Source: Gymnorhina tibicen | Taxonomy: Eukaryota; Chordata; Aves; Passeriformes; Artamidae | NCBI GenBank assembly: GCA_013399875.1 | Contig: VXAZ01001058.1 | Location: 702,823 to 766,822 of the forward strand | Length of the DNA: 64,000 nt | Direction of reading: 5' to 3' | In this document: positions 1 through 11,927 of the stretch, piece after piece | Numbering within the stretch: the first letter of the stretch is position 1 | Layout of the letters: the number at the start of each line of letters is the position of its first letter | Position numbers and translations under genes: made by a program | The notes under the pieces: model-generated | What the model was told of the DNA's origin: nothing | What the model saw: the letters and a program-made list of their open reading frames with translations, nothing else | The model's database searches: none

Positions 1-1718
1 ATCTGCACAATGCACAAAAGTTTTAATTGCCTTAGAAAGCCACCACCACCAAGAGTTAAAAGAATTAAAAACAAAAACAAATCATAAATGGATGAGTGGG
101 TTGTATAGTATTGCTCTAATACAATTTAGCTGGCTATTTTAAGGGCACTTCCCTTGAAATGTGGTTTGAAATATTACCAAAGGTTCGACGGGGTGCATTA
201 GTGTGAATTGCAAATCAGAACATTTCTTTAATCCCCTTTTCATGGCCTGGCTTCGGATCAGTGGCATCTAAGGGACTCCCCACTGCTTCTGGCTCAGGAG
301 GAACCATTCACTGGGGCAGCTTCCCTCCTCTATTCCCACAGTCCAGAAAACAACACCACAGACAGACACCCTCCAACTAAATTAGATTAAACTCCTTCTC
401 TTCCACAGCACATTAGCCTTTTCACTGCCCAAGATTCATTATTCAGCTACTCCTAATTTAAAGATACAGTATTTTTCTGCTCTTAGGAACAAAAACAACA
501 AACAAAACTAAAGCCAAAGCAGAAAAAAAGAAGATTTCTGGTCAGAAATAAACCCGATAATGCTAAAATTAGATAAAGGCAGGCAAATATCCTTTTCATT
601 TATACTCTACTATTACAGGAATATTATAATTTTAAAGCACAGGTCACAGCAGAAAGTTCTACAGACAGTAAAACGAGGAACAGGCTCAGTAAAAAAAGAA
701 AATGCACACAGACTTTCTTTTCTTATAAACACCATTTGATAACCCTCATTCACCAGTGTTTTTGCATGCACTGTTTGCATATCTTGCAGCCAAATCTAGG
801 CTTGTAAAGGCATAAACACAGTGAAAACTGCAGATGATAGCAAGGATTAATTAGCTCTCATGTTGTCATTTCCTCCCTTATTTCCATCCATAACTTCTCC
901 TCTCCTACTTTTCAAGGTAAAACCAGTCTTTTAAACCTCTGTCATTCGGGTCTGAGTCTGTACCTGTTCACAAATACAAATTCAAGCAGCCAACAATAGC
1001 CAGGAGCAGTCAGACCCCAGCAAGCTCTCTGGGATCTCGGGGCTCTGGACTGCCGCTGCTGCACTCACAGCAACTCCCACTCCTGGGCACTACTGAATAT
1101 AACCCATAATATTTGTGTACCACTCGGAGGTGCAAAAGAAGAGAAGTAATTCTCTCTGACCATTAATGTTCTCCGATTTAGGAGAAAATGAACCACTCTG
1201 CTACAGGAGAATCTCCCCTCCTCACGGTTTTGGGTGCCCGGGTGGCCACGGAGGCTGAAGGCTCGTGGTTTGTGCCAGCGCTGGTGTGGCAGCAGCACCA
1301 GGGCCGTGCCTGTCCCTCTGCACCACACCTCGAATCCTGGGCTCGGCTCTGGGCTCCTCAGGACAGGACAGACACCGAGGGGCTGCAGCCTGTCCACAGA
1401 AGGGTCTGGAGCACAAAGCTGCTGAGGAGCTCCTGTTGCCTTTCACCAGCTGCTCAGCAGCACTACGTGGGATGCAGCAGATGAGCCAGTTCTCTTCATC
1501 CTCCCAAACCCATTCATTGCTTTCATTCACAACAGAATTCCACAGCTAGTACTTCCACGGCCTCTGCCGCTGCAGACGATTTATGCTTTACAGTGCCTCC
1601 CTTGGTAATGCTGTCTGTGTGTTTGTCCCATGCAAGAAGAGAACTATTTTAGTTCTATCAGGAACTCTAAAGTGTCCTGCAGGGAAAGCTGACACGTGGT
1701 GATCCTGCATTAGTAAAA
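1..1718. other. Noncoding AT-rich stretch
   Basis: I see no gene or repeat element here. Overlapping short open frames on both strands around 1065-1549 fall in a locally GC-richer patch and resemble no protein I know. The same patch is open in several frames at once, which suggests chance. Confidence 0.6.
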
Positions 1719-1786
1719 TGTTAGAATCACAGAATCATGGATCATTAAGGTTGGCAAAGGCCTCTAAGCTAATCAAGCCCAACCAA
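1719..1786 (-). mobile_element. CR1 LINE 3' end fragment (old)
   Basis: The segment opens with a tail-like run (AGAATCACAGAATCATGG), followed by GTTGG and then a region ending in CCCAACCAATGG. This matches the reverse complement of an avian CR1 3' terminus, so the element lies on the minus strand. After about 1786 I can no longer align it to the CR1 pattern. It is therefore a short, 5'-truncated and diverged copy. No coding remnant is visible. Confidence 0.7.
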
Positions 1787-4240
1787 TGGGTTTAAGATGA
1801 TTTGGGACACAAGGTAAAATTCCAGACCCGTCTACCTGAACCCTCGTGTCTTCTCACTCACTCTATCTTATACTGATGTCTCGAGGTAATTTTTGTTTGC
1901 ATGGATTAATAATAGTATCAGTTTTAACCTTTAACAATCCTTGACGCAGTTCAGATCTGAACTAAAATTCAGCAGTTCAAAGATTCCCATAGGTACATGA
2001 TATTCCCCACGGGAATATGTTGTTCCCCCAATATTTACTATGATATATTGAGGAAGTACCAATCCCACCACAGCTTTATGTCCTACCCCTCTGCTAGAGG
2101 GCACTGGCAGAGACAGGATATCATGTTGGATGGGCTTCTGGCCTGACCTGCTGATCCTTTTTACATTCTTAGGTAGCAGGAATGTATGATATGGGTTTAA
2201 TCATTGCTGTAAGTTGCCCTTGGACATTCTCCATCTGGCATTTGAATTTTTTAAGAGTGTGATGGCAATCACACGTTCTCTGAAGGAAGCAGGAAAAGTG
2301 AGAAATTGAAATGCCATTGCTTGGAATGCCATTTATTATTTCCAGATCACCAAGAAGAGATGCTTTGTGTACGTTGCATGCGAGAGGCAAAGGAGAGCCT
2401 GAGCCAGTAGCGAAGGCAGGCATGTCCCATTTCACAGAATCAGCACAGAGGTCACATACAAAAGTTGATTCTATCCAAAAGTCATGGCTGGTGTGTTTCT
2501 TGTCCAGTCTTTCCCTCACCTGATGACACTAAAAACTAACTGTAGCTGGTGGCAGAACCTCTAATCTCTAATGTCAGGCTGCAGGACAAGAGAGACCCAC
2601 TCAGGCTGCGTTTGGGGCCAGAGTGCCTGTTGGCTATTTGAGCCCCACATTCACTCACAGCCTAAACCACAGCCCATCCTAATGCCACCGAATCCAACCT
2701 CTTCTTTTATCCTCATCATACAGAACATGGCAAGCTGTACTTCCCATGCCAAAGCAGGAGTTTGACAGAAATGTTAAAGCTTTCGACAGAGAATCCATCT
2801 GGCTCAAACCCACAGACTGCCAGCATGGTACAGAGCAAGGCACAGAAAACTTTCCTGTACGGTGGAGTTACACCAGAATGAAATATGGGGAGGAAGTGTT
2901 ACATTTAGATCACTCTTAGATGTTCACACATCTTTTTTCCTATTTAAATTATTATTATTATATGGAAGTGATTAAAGCACAGTGGGAGGCAAGACCTGCT
3001 TAGTCTGAAATACTTGTATCTGCATAGGGAATGCACTGACAACAGCATGGTTAAAGTATAATGAGACATTATTGCTGGAAAATGGCTCTGTGTCCTCCAG
3101 CCCCTCGTCTAACTTTGTGTTGTCCCTGTGTTTAAATGAAGAATATTCTGCTTGATGAGAGCGAGCGGGAAGTGCTCAGACACACCAGTGCTCCACGAGA
3201 GAGTGATCAGAAAACTCGGCCATTTGGGAAGATACTGCCAGACTTTTCTAGATCCACTGTGAGCTCAGTACACAGAATATTTGAGTTTGGCAATCTCCTG
3301 TTCAAGAGCACAGGAACAGTGTTACATGCTGCACACATTAGGCAATCATGTATACAGAATCAATTCAAAGCAGCTGTTGGAGACCAGAAATTTTAGGGGA
3401 GCTATAGGGTGAATTCCTCCATCTATACATCTTCTTTTTTTTGAAAGTGGGAATGCAAAGGAGGAGGGAATGAAAAATTGATACCGCTCTCTGCTCCAGA
3501 TGAAAGAACAAACATAATTTTATTTTCTTTAATGACTGTACAGGATTCTGAAATTAAACCCAGCGGGTAAAAAGATCCTGTGCAGATTTCAAAAGAGATC
3601 ATGTAGTCCGTCCATGTGCTAAGGCAGGCACATTTTTTAAACCCTGCCATGTTCTGTAAAACTGAAAAAGGGTTATCCCTGTAAGCATTCTGCTTTTCAA
3701 AGCCATCTCTCTTCCTCCACCTACCCCAAGTCAGTGGATATTCCAAATAAATGTCATCCGAACTTTAAATGTCATTTTGTGGTTCCTCCCTCTAACTTTA
3801 GAAGAGAATTGCTGTATACTCTGCATTAAATATTATTAGACCTCAACATACAGACAGCACTCCCTTTTTTTTTTTAATCCTCTCAGCAGAACCAGACAGA
3901 AAAAGAAGCCAAAAAAACAAACAAAAAAACCCCCAGCCATATAAATAACTGAATATAATCCCCAGTACAGATTTCAAACCAATTGAACTGAGAATAGCTA
4001 ACCTTCGCTCTGAACTCACTCCAGCTGCAGGTTAGCGCAGTTAATTGCAGAGCACCTGGTCTGAGCCTCAGGTATATGAATCATCCCCACAGCACACCTT
4101 TCAATCTTTTATTCTTATGTAATGGCCCGGGGCAGCTGACAGTGCCTGCTGCAGCTTTGTTCCTGGTGGGTGTGCCAATACGCTGTCAGAATTCCCTTAT
4201 TAGACGCGAGGGAAGGTTGTACTTTAAAGCCTCGGTGTGT
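1787..4240. other. Noncoding stretch
   Basis: AT-rich unique sequence with a short ATT run near 2950 and A- or T-rich tracts near 3866 and 3912. Open frames are under about 120 codons and show no recognisable motifs. No repeat element was recognised. Confidence 0.55.
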
Positions 4241-4249
4241 ATCTGCCGG

Positions 4250-4530
4250 GCTGCGGTTTGAGGAGGCTCTGTCTCGGTGCTGACTGAGCCCGGCCCTGCC
4301 CTGCTCCGCAGGAGCCTCCGCCGGGCCGGGCCGGGCCGGGCCGGGCTCGCTCCCGCAGCCCCTCCTGCAGCGGGAGCGGAGCCACCGAGCCGGCACCCGA
4401 GCGCTCTTTCCGCACCCTCGGCGCACGGCAGGGCACAGCGGCAACAACCGGCTGTGCTGCTCCGAACCGTGCCGCTCCGAGCGGGGAGAGCGCGGGGCGC
4501 ACAGCGGGGCGAGTGACACCCGCACGGGTG
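4250..4530. promoter_or_regulatory. CpG island, possible promoter
   Basis: About 280 bp that are strongly GC-rich and dense in CpG, abruptly different from the AT-rich, CpG-poor flanks. It includes a (CCGGG)5 run and ends in a minisatellite. CpG islands of this kind often mark vertebrate promoters, but no TATA box or recognisable first coding exon is evident. On the minus strand a GTGAGT donor-like site lies at 4014-4019, so a minus-strand first exon ending at 4020 is conceivable. Reading frames inside it are probably compositional artefacts. Confidence 0.6.
4321..4345 (+). repeat. (CCGGG)5 G-quadruplex motif
   Basis: Five GGG runs on the plus strand, separated by CC, form a canonical G3N2 quadruplex-forming arrangement inside the CpG island. 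The pure pentamer suggests slippage expansion, so copy number may vary between individuals. Confidence 0.85.
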
Positions 4531-4675
4531 TGTGACACCCGCACGTGTGCTCCTGTCTGTATGTGTGTGTGTGTGACACCCGCACGAGTGTGTGACACCC
4601 GCATGTGTGCTCCTGTCTGTACGTGTGTGTGTGTGACACCCTCATGAGTGTGCTCCTGTTCCTACGTGTGTGTCA
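4512..4675. repeat. 60-bp minisatellite with nested ~20-bp subunits
   Basis: Two nearly identical 60-bp units are followed by a third copy lacking about 20 bp. Each unit holds two GTGACACCCGCACG-type subunits, then GTGCTCCTGTCTGT and a (GT)n stretch. Differences between units are single substitutions. The array abuts the CpG island. The minus-strand open frames across it (4115-4645 and 4224-4604) encode periodic His/Thr-rich peptide and look like repeat artefacts. Confidence 0.9.
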
Positions 4676-5760
4676 CACAGCACCATTCCCTGTGCCCGGG
4701 CACAAACACACTGCACCCCTTCAAACGCCAGGCCGGTCCTCTTCAGTTTTTCTTTAACTCCATGAGTGAAGTGCTCAGCCTTTGTCCATGGAAAGCCGGT
4801 TCTTGGATGCAGGTTTATTTATACATCAAGAGCAAAAAGGCTAACTGAATTAACTGTTTACCTAAACACTCTAATGTAGATGCCTATAACATATGTACAA
4901 CCATGTGTGTTTTATAAATAAATACCTATGTGCACATGTGTCAGGCACCGAAATGCCTACAGGGGCTTTTGGTAAGGGTGAACTACTTGTAGATACTTGA
5001 AGTTCTTGCTAGTCTGGGATTGATTATGTCATGCTTATTAAAGTGGTTTGCAGCTTTAAGCTGGTAAATATAATTTTAAAAGGGCAGGACAATGTTTTGA
5101 AAATAGTTGGTCACTGCTTTGCACAGACATAACTCTGAAGGTGCAGTTTCATTTATCTTACCAAGTATTAACTGAACTACATTTCTTTACACGGGTTTAG
5201 TACAACTGTGTCACGTGACATCCTTCAACTACCGGCGATACACAGATGAAGAACGGGAAACGAAGGGATATAAAGGTTAGTGGGGAAAAGTCGTGAAGAG
5301 AAGGCAGATGAGCTGTATTGAACATGTACTTTATACACAGAATTAGTGATGGTTTGTACAAAAATTGTACTGTAAGAAGGACAGTCTGGAAATTATAAAA
5401 CTGCCCTCTTTGGCAACACTGGTCCTTGTTTCTTTGATGTGTGTTAGCACAGAAGATTAGGTTACTCCTTAAATTACACACAAATAATGATCAGACATTG
5501 TCACATTGTCACAACGATCTTTTGTTTGTCATCCTTTCTGTTGTAACATTCCACTGCATCGGTTGGCAAACTACCACCCAAATATCAAAGTACACCCTCC
5601 TGATGATTATGATTTCAAGCTACTTATTATCAGTCTGCCTGATACTCTTGCTTTTGGCCTCTTGCTTCATTAAGTGTTCCCATACATAATGAGAATGTTA
5701 CGAGTGTAAAATACTAAATTTCTGATTTCAGAGCATTTGATGTTTTCTTTGTCCAAGCAG
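4676..5760. other. Noncoding stretch
   Basis: AT-rich unique sequence. An 82-codon open frame at 5441-5689 would give a hydrophobic Leu/Ile-rich peptide. T-rich DNA readily gives hydrophobic frames by chance and I do not recognise it. Confidence 0.5.
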
Positions 5761-5970
5761 ACCAAGGGAAGCGTGGACCAAGCACTGCAAGCTCCACGAG
5801 CAGGAGCCTTCTGAGGAGCCAGGATGCCTTTCAGACAAAAAAGGCCAAATCTGCTGCCATGGAAGTCAACATCAGAACTCCTGCTGACTTACACAGAGTC
5901 AGCACTTTGTAGCTGGAGAGGTCATGTTCAAATGCAGCTTTGGAGCCTACAGTGACACCACAGTTCAAGA
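5761..5970 (+). other. Candidate exon (210 nt)
   Basis: An acceptor-like tract ending TTTGTCCAAGCAG stands immediately before the segment, and a consensus GTGAGT donor follows at 5971. One frame is open from the acceptor for about 48 codons, rich in Ser/Arg/Lys, then stops at TAG near 5910. It could be a terminal coding exon or, more likely, part of a noncoding RNA. I recognise no protein family. Evidence is splice motifs only. Confidence 0.2.
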
Positions 5971-8900
5971 GTGAGTGACAGACCTCAAAAAGCAGGGCAT
6001 GCAGCTACCCTTCCAGGCCACAGATGAGTTCTCCTAGACAGACACAAGAATCTCTGTCCATGATGCTTGGCTTAGGATAGATGGTTATTTTTTGATAACC
6101 TGTAGGAAAAGTGGTGTCTTTATCTTAATCTATGGATAAGATTTAAGAAATCTAAATAGTTTCCAGTTACCATCAGTCACAGGTCATTAGTCTATCAATA
6201 TTTAGATCAATATCTGATGTCATTATGGTGTATCTTCCTCCTGTGTAATCAGCATTGGTCCGTTCAGCTGGGTGGGACAGTTCATCCTCTGTTGCAGTGG
6301 CACAGATGTGCATCCCTCCTGACGTGACAGGAGAACCCAAGTCATGCAATTCATTATCTAAAATTGCCTACTGGAGTTCAGGCATAACTCACCCACTGTA
6401 AATTCACATCATCTCCCTGTAAGGGCCTGAACAAGGCCTGGGCATCCCTTAAGCTTTTTAAGTAATGCCAAAGTGATGCACAGTGGAGAATTTCACCATA
6501 AGAAATAGGGTCCCTCTTATATTCTGCCTCTAAAACAGAATATATAGAAAACCAGCCATTCAAAGTCCATGACATAAGTGGGAAGTTGCTCCAGAAATCC
6601 TAATTTTGTTCAGTTACGTACACTAGAATTTGCTTTTAATGTTTTCACTGTCCTTGGCTTTGCGTTTATTAAAAATTCAACTTGAAATTCAATTAGATGA
6701 TAGTTTATGTTCTTGGAGTAAATACAGTTTAGCATCAGCTTGGTTACTTGCTTAAATTTTACTTTGCCAAGTCAAACCAGTGAAATAGTATGGTTACCAT
6801 AATCTCCATTTCTACTTGCCCCAGGTATTCTGCAGAATCTTTCTTTCAATTCTAGAACCAGTGTTTATAAAATGCTCTGTCAGGGGTAAGGCAGAGGATA
6901 GACACATCCCTTCTTCACCCTTATGATGAATGCTTGCTGACATAGATCATAAACTTTCCAGCATTCATTCCAAACAAAAGCCTGCTGTTATGTAGTGGGG
7001 GTTACCTGTCACAGGGAAAGGGAAGAGGAATACTTGCTCTTGTTTCTATAGTTCAGTTTGATTTTATTGCTATTGTATTGCAGTGTTTGGGTTGCTTGGG
7101 GTTTTTTAAGAGGGAAAGAAAATAAGCGTGGACTTAATTTTGTTTGGCTTCTAATCTCTTGCCAAATGAGTTAACTGGAAGCATTTTATACTGACAAAAT
7201 ATGATCTAAGCTGTAAGAGTTCTGACTCATCTGCTGCTGTCCAGTCACCCTTGAGAAACAGTTTACTGTAGCCAGGGAAATTTTGGTCCATGGAGTATCT
7301 GTTAGTCTTCCTTATTAGTGGAGATACTTTGAGCCTGGGATCTCCCTACCCTATGAAATAGTAGCACGAGTTTATGGTGAGTCAGGTAATCAATCAATGC
7401 AAACAACAGGGCCCTACAGACAAGATTTAATAAGAAGAATGAATGGAGCCAGCTAAGCCCCCAGGGACAGATGAGCCTACTTCTCATTTTCTGTTTATTA
7501 AAACCATTCATATCAATTTGTCATGTGGAAGCATTTAGTTCATTCAAGCACAAGTGTAATTTAAAAGTCTTATTAATAATGCTTTAAATACAGACTGTCA
7601 GATTCCTTACACACATGTGATAAAGGAATCAGGGTGGCAGCTTAAGATGCCAGTGCAAGATGTACTAAACAATTGCTCAAACTCACTTTTTCTGTAAATT
7701 ACCTGAAGCCAGAGAAGTTGCAGAAGACATGAATTTAGGAAAGCACTCCAAAGGCCAGATATGAACTTCTCTGAAGCTGCTGGGTTTTTTTCATCAGCTT
7801 TCTCAGATTTATCTTTCTATTTGCTCTAATTGGCTGTGAACTGATTTCATGAAACTTGTATGAGTTCCTGGAAAACTCAAGAAGTTTGTTGGATTTTTCT
7901 CTCAGGAGTGAGAAGCACCTTGCAAGCTCTTCCACTCCTGAAACCAGAGGATAACTCATTCTGGCTGAGTGCACTTGCTGTACTTTGCACACTCACTGCA
8001 GATCTCCTTATCCATGGAGCTGCAAGGAGCCAAAGCACAGACCTGCTTCACCAGGCAGGACTGAGTCAGACCAGCTGTGGGCATTGCTCTCAGGAGAATG
8101 CTCTTTTTGAGACATTTAACAAGGAAATTTATCTAAAAAAAAGTAAAGTGCTGGGCAGCTAGCCCTGTCAGGCTGTTTTTCTGCACCTGTCCTTGTGCAA
8201 ATGTTTTATTTTTATGAAATTTGACTCAGTGTTCTACCTGTCTCTGTAGTGAATTGTGCCTCTGGGCTTTGTCCAAAGCCTGCTGAAATGATGGTCTCTT
8301 CATTTCCTTGACTGCCTACAGTTCAGAGCCTCTAAATGTCCATTTCAGAGTGTGACAAATGTCTGCTTGTGAACTCTGGGAGTGCAATTGCCAAAGAGCA
8401 AGTTGAGATGCAAAAGAGAAGTTTTCCTGGTGTGGCCTTGGCTTTGCCTTACCCTCTCCCATTCATCACCAGTAATCCAGACACTTAGCCCTGGCATAAC
8501 ATCCATCTTCACATGTGTAATTAGTATCACACCTACAGGCTCTGTTTCTTTTAAATAATCCTTTGATGAATGCTAGAGATATTAAGCATGTTATTAGAAG
8601 GAGATGGTGCTTAGAAGAAGGAAAAAATGCTGTGCTTCCCAACTGCTTTGTTCTTTTGACTTATTGCATGGTAGAAAAAGAAAACAAAACCTTTTCTCTC
8701 TTCCAAAAGAATATACAAAATGCTGCCACAGATTGGATCAAACTGTTTCAGGTTCCAGTAGCTACCAAGAATCTAAGGCAGAGAGGAAAGGCAACCTCAA
8801 ACTCTCAAAATATTCAATAAACTCATGGTTCAGGACTAGCTCAATACACGACAGCCTATAAACCTCAAGGCTGGGAATTGAAACAACCTCTTGATATAAA

Positions 8901-9845
8901 TGGCCAGACCAGACCTCCCTCCTTAAACTAAGCAGCTACAGTACCTGGTAAAGTTTTATAGCCCTAACAAGAACTTTAACAAATTAAAGCCACTGGAACC
9001 AGGACTTTGTTCTTTCTTTTCAAGCTGCCCACCTTCCCAATCCTACCCAGAAATGCCACTGCCCAACAGATGGTTTTAATTCAGGCCCCAGAATGGTACA
9101 AAGCTTAGTATTCATACAATAAACATTTCAAAGAAGAATTTAGGTTTACTGGAGCTGTTTAATTGTTGTAGAAGCTCTGCTGTAATAAATAAAGACTTCT
9201 GTCACTTTTGTATCTTTGTTATAATTGACTAAATCTATTAGAATATATTCATAGCTGAGGGAAGACTGGGATCCCTGTGACTGCACTTATATTTGCATTA
9301 TTTATGTAGCAACAAGAACTAGATAAGGCAGAGAAATAAGATCCTTGATCATCATCTCCTTTGATCATCCCCCTTCCCCCACTGTATGCACAGAGCATAC
9401 CATGGAGGTATTCTGGTTCAGAACTGGAGTTCCACGCAGCACTTCCAGGAGCACTGCACCAAAATGCTACTTTTGAGCCTTACTGTGGGATGATTTTGTT
9501 GGCTGTGGCAATGCCAGTGCCAGATATCAGCCAGGGAGCTGCTGAGCACACACATGTGCAGCGTAAAGCATCCCGGGCTGCCTTCCTGCTCAGGAAAGGG
9601 GCACTCAGCGTGCACTGCCAGCAGGAAAAGGAACACAAATGACCAATCCAAGGTCAGTCTAAGCTGCCCAGGTAGAAAAGCTGTGGACCTGCCTCAGCTG
9701 AGTTTGCCCTCACAGACACAGCAGCTCTCAGCACAGAGCCCAGCTTCTATCTGCTCTTGCTCTCCCAGCGAGGCAGAGATTCCTGGGCAGTACTTCCCAT
9801 AGTGCTGTGAATGTTCAGTCATTTTCTCTCTCTCTTTCCTCTAAG
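5971..9845. other. Noncoding stretch
   Basis: Mostly AT-rich unique DNA with no repeat element recognised. A weak candidate exon lies at 7319-7376. Other open frames are short and mutually overlapping. Confidence 0.5.
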
Positions 9846-9949
9846 AACTTTCTGTTTTCTGTGGACTTTCATTGCTTAAATTCCCAGCCAAGAGCGATGC
9901 CCCCCAGAACGCCAGCAACGATCCGAGGACGCACCCTTTGCATACAACT
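9846..9949 (+). other. Candidate exon (104 nt) after strong polypyrimidine tract
   Basis: A long tract of C and T with CTCTCT repeats, ending TTTCCTCTAAG at 9845, is an excellent 3' splice-site match. The 104 nt that follow stay open in one frame for 34 codons and contain several CpGs. A GTGAGA donor-like site begins at 9950. If the donor is not used, the frame ends at TGA at 9951. No homologue is recognised, and no phase-matched partner exon was found. Confidence 0.2.
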
Positions 9950-11799
9950 GTGAGAAATACACAGCCAGGATTCTGCTTCGCTCTCAGTTTAAGTTCCAAC
10001 TGAAAATCACATTTCCTATACTGTTTTCCCAGTCTGCTCAGGAAAGCTCTTGGGTTTAGTATGAAGTTACCAGAAAGTAGAAAATTGGTACGAAGACTTT
10101 GCATACTTAAAGGAAAGGGAAAGCACATTCCCATCCGTAATAGGATGCAAACCATGGCAGTGAGCAGAAAGAAAATGCTGGGAAAATCCCTTCCCATTAC
10201 ATGTATGGGGATTTGGGTTTAGTTCTAGATAGTTTTTTTTGGATTCATTGTCAGGTTTGGCATGTGCCCTTCTGTTGCTTACACAGGAGCCCAAGAATCC
10301 AACAGAAATTCTGAGGATGTTGCGCTTGAAATCAGCCCCCGTTTGTTAGGGAGCTTTCATGGTCCAGGTGTAAAATCTCCAATAAACATTGGACATAGCT
10401 CTAACAGACAAAACCACCCCTGCTCTGACAAGCTGTGAACCACGAGGCCACAAAGTACAAAGGAGCCGCTTCTGACATCGAGACACATGGTATTCTTAAC
10501 TGACACCCATAAAACTGAAATTAGTCAAAACACATTCTTCACCAAGGCTTGGAGCTTGGAGCAGTTACTGCACACTGAATAAAAATCCCCACAAAAGAGA
10601 AAGCTTCAGCTGATGAGACTAAACTTAGAAATTATATCCCTGAAATACCCTCGCTGCAGGTTTAAATTTTATTTAATGCACTTTGGAGGCTCTTCACTGA
10701 TTTCGTATTTATTCTCTAAAGCGCCAACAATCTTTTACCCCCTAAAAAGCACAGAAAATACCAGTATTCAGGACAAAGAGAAAAAAAAGGGAAGTTTTTA
10801 GGGTTGCTGCTCATTAAAACTGCAGGACTGACAGATACATTTGCTAGGATACGTAGTGAAAGCTCTGACTGTGGGCCACTTCCACTTAGCTGAACATTTC
10901 CTCACAGTGACAGGGAAAGATACTCTCCAGTGATGAGCTGTTTTCTCATTTTGTGTAACACATCCCAACCATAAATGGCATTTTGCTATGAGATGCTAAA
11001 TCTCCTATGTAAAGTCTTTTATACACTGTAGCTGACTTCCTAGTGTGTAAAGTTTTGCATTTCATGACTTGTAAATTTAGCAGACTTTCTTTTCTAAGAG
11101 AAATTAATACAAACATTATGGGATCCTTTACCTCTGGTTGTTTCAATTCCTTCTACACAAAACCGTGTTTCTTTGATGGCTGTATTAGCGAAGGAACACG
11201 TCTGCCAAGCCAGATGTCCATATTTCCACTGAAACTTGTGCTAGGGTGCTGGGAAAGTGCATGGAGAAGTGCTAGAAAAGTGCTAGAAAACCAAAGCTTA
11301 AAAAGGCAAAGAATCAGTGGAGACTCGAAACTAACACTGCTGTACAGTGCAGAGAGGTTCAGTAATTAACTCCTCTTTACTGCCCCATGGCCCCTTCTAA
11401 AATCCACCTCCACTGACTCTCCTGGGCTTTGGATCAGCTGCTAACAGAGAATGCTCGAAGGAAATGCATCTCTGTGGCTTAAAAGTCTTCACAGCACTGT
11501 GGTGGATAATGCAATATATTCTGATGTTTTTGTAGTTAATAACTGCCCTCATCAGTGACTCCTCTGCAAGTCTGAAGTCCTGTTTCTGTGTTGGGAGCCT
11601 CTAACCCCCGAAATGGAGCAGACAACTGCACACAGCAGACTGCACTGTGGGAATGTGCACACTGCTGCAGTCTAGTTCTAATAACAAGCAGTTAATGCAA
11701 GACAGTTCCTGATTACAGAATTTAAGAGCCAAGTCTGGTGGCTTCTGAACACAGCTTATGAATGTCTATGAGAGATCTATTTGTTGTCCTTCCCCCCAG
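9950..11799. other. Noncoding stretch
   Basis: Unique AT-rich sequence with a small direct repeat of AAGTGCTAGAA near 11272-11292. Nothing gene-like is recognised. Confidence 0.5.
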
Positions 11800-11927
11800 T
11801 TTCCAAGCTCTGACACAGAAGTGCTCTGCAGCACTGTGACTGGATGACTTTTACTACTAGAAATTTCAGTAGGAGAAACAGATTTGGATAAAATTCTCTT
11901 TCTGTCTGTGCAACAATGTCAACACAG
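11800..11927 (+). other. Candidate noncoding exon (128 nt)
   Basis: The upstream tract TTGTTGTCCTTCCCCCCAG is a near-ideal acceptor. The segment ends in ACACAG followed by GTAAGA, a strong donor. All three frames contain stops, so if transcribed and spliced it would be a noncoding or untranslated exon. No repeat overlap was recognised. Confidence 0.22.

Noticed and set aside
4115..4645. 176- and 126-codon minus-strand frames
   Set aside because: They run through the 60-bp minisatellite and a CpG island. Periodic His/Thr text comes from the repeat.
5441..5689. Hydrophobic 82-codon frame as a small membrane protein
   Set aside because: T-rich DNA produces Leu/Ile/Phe-rich frames by chance. 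No conserved motif or expression context.
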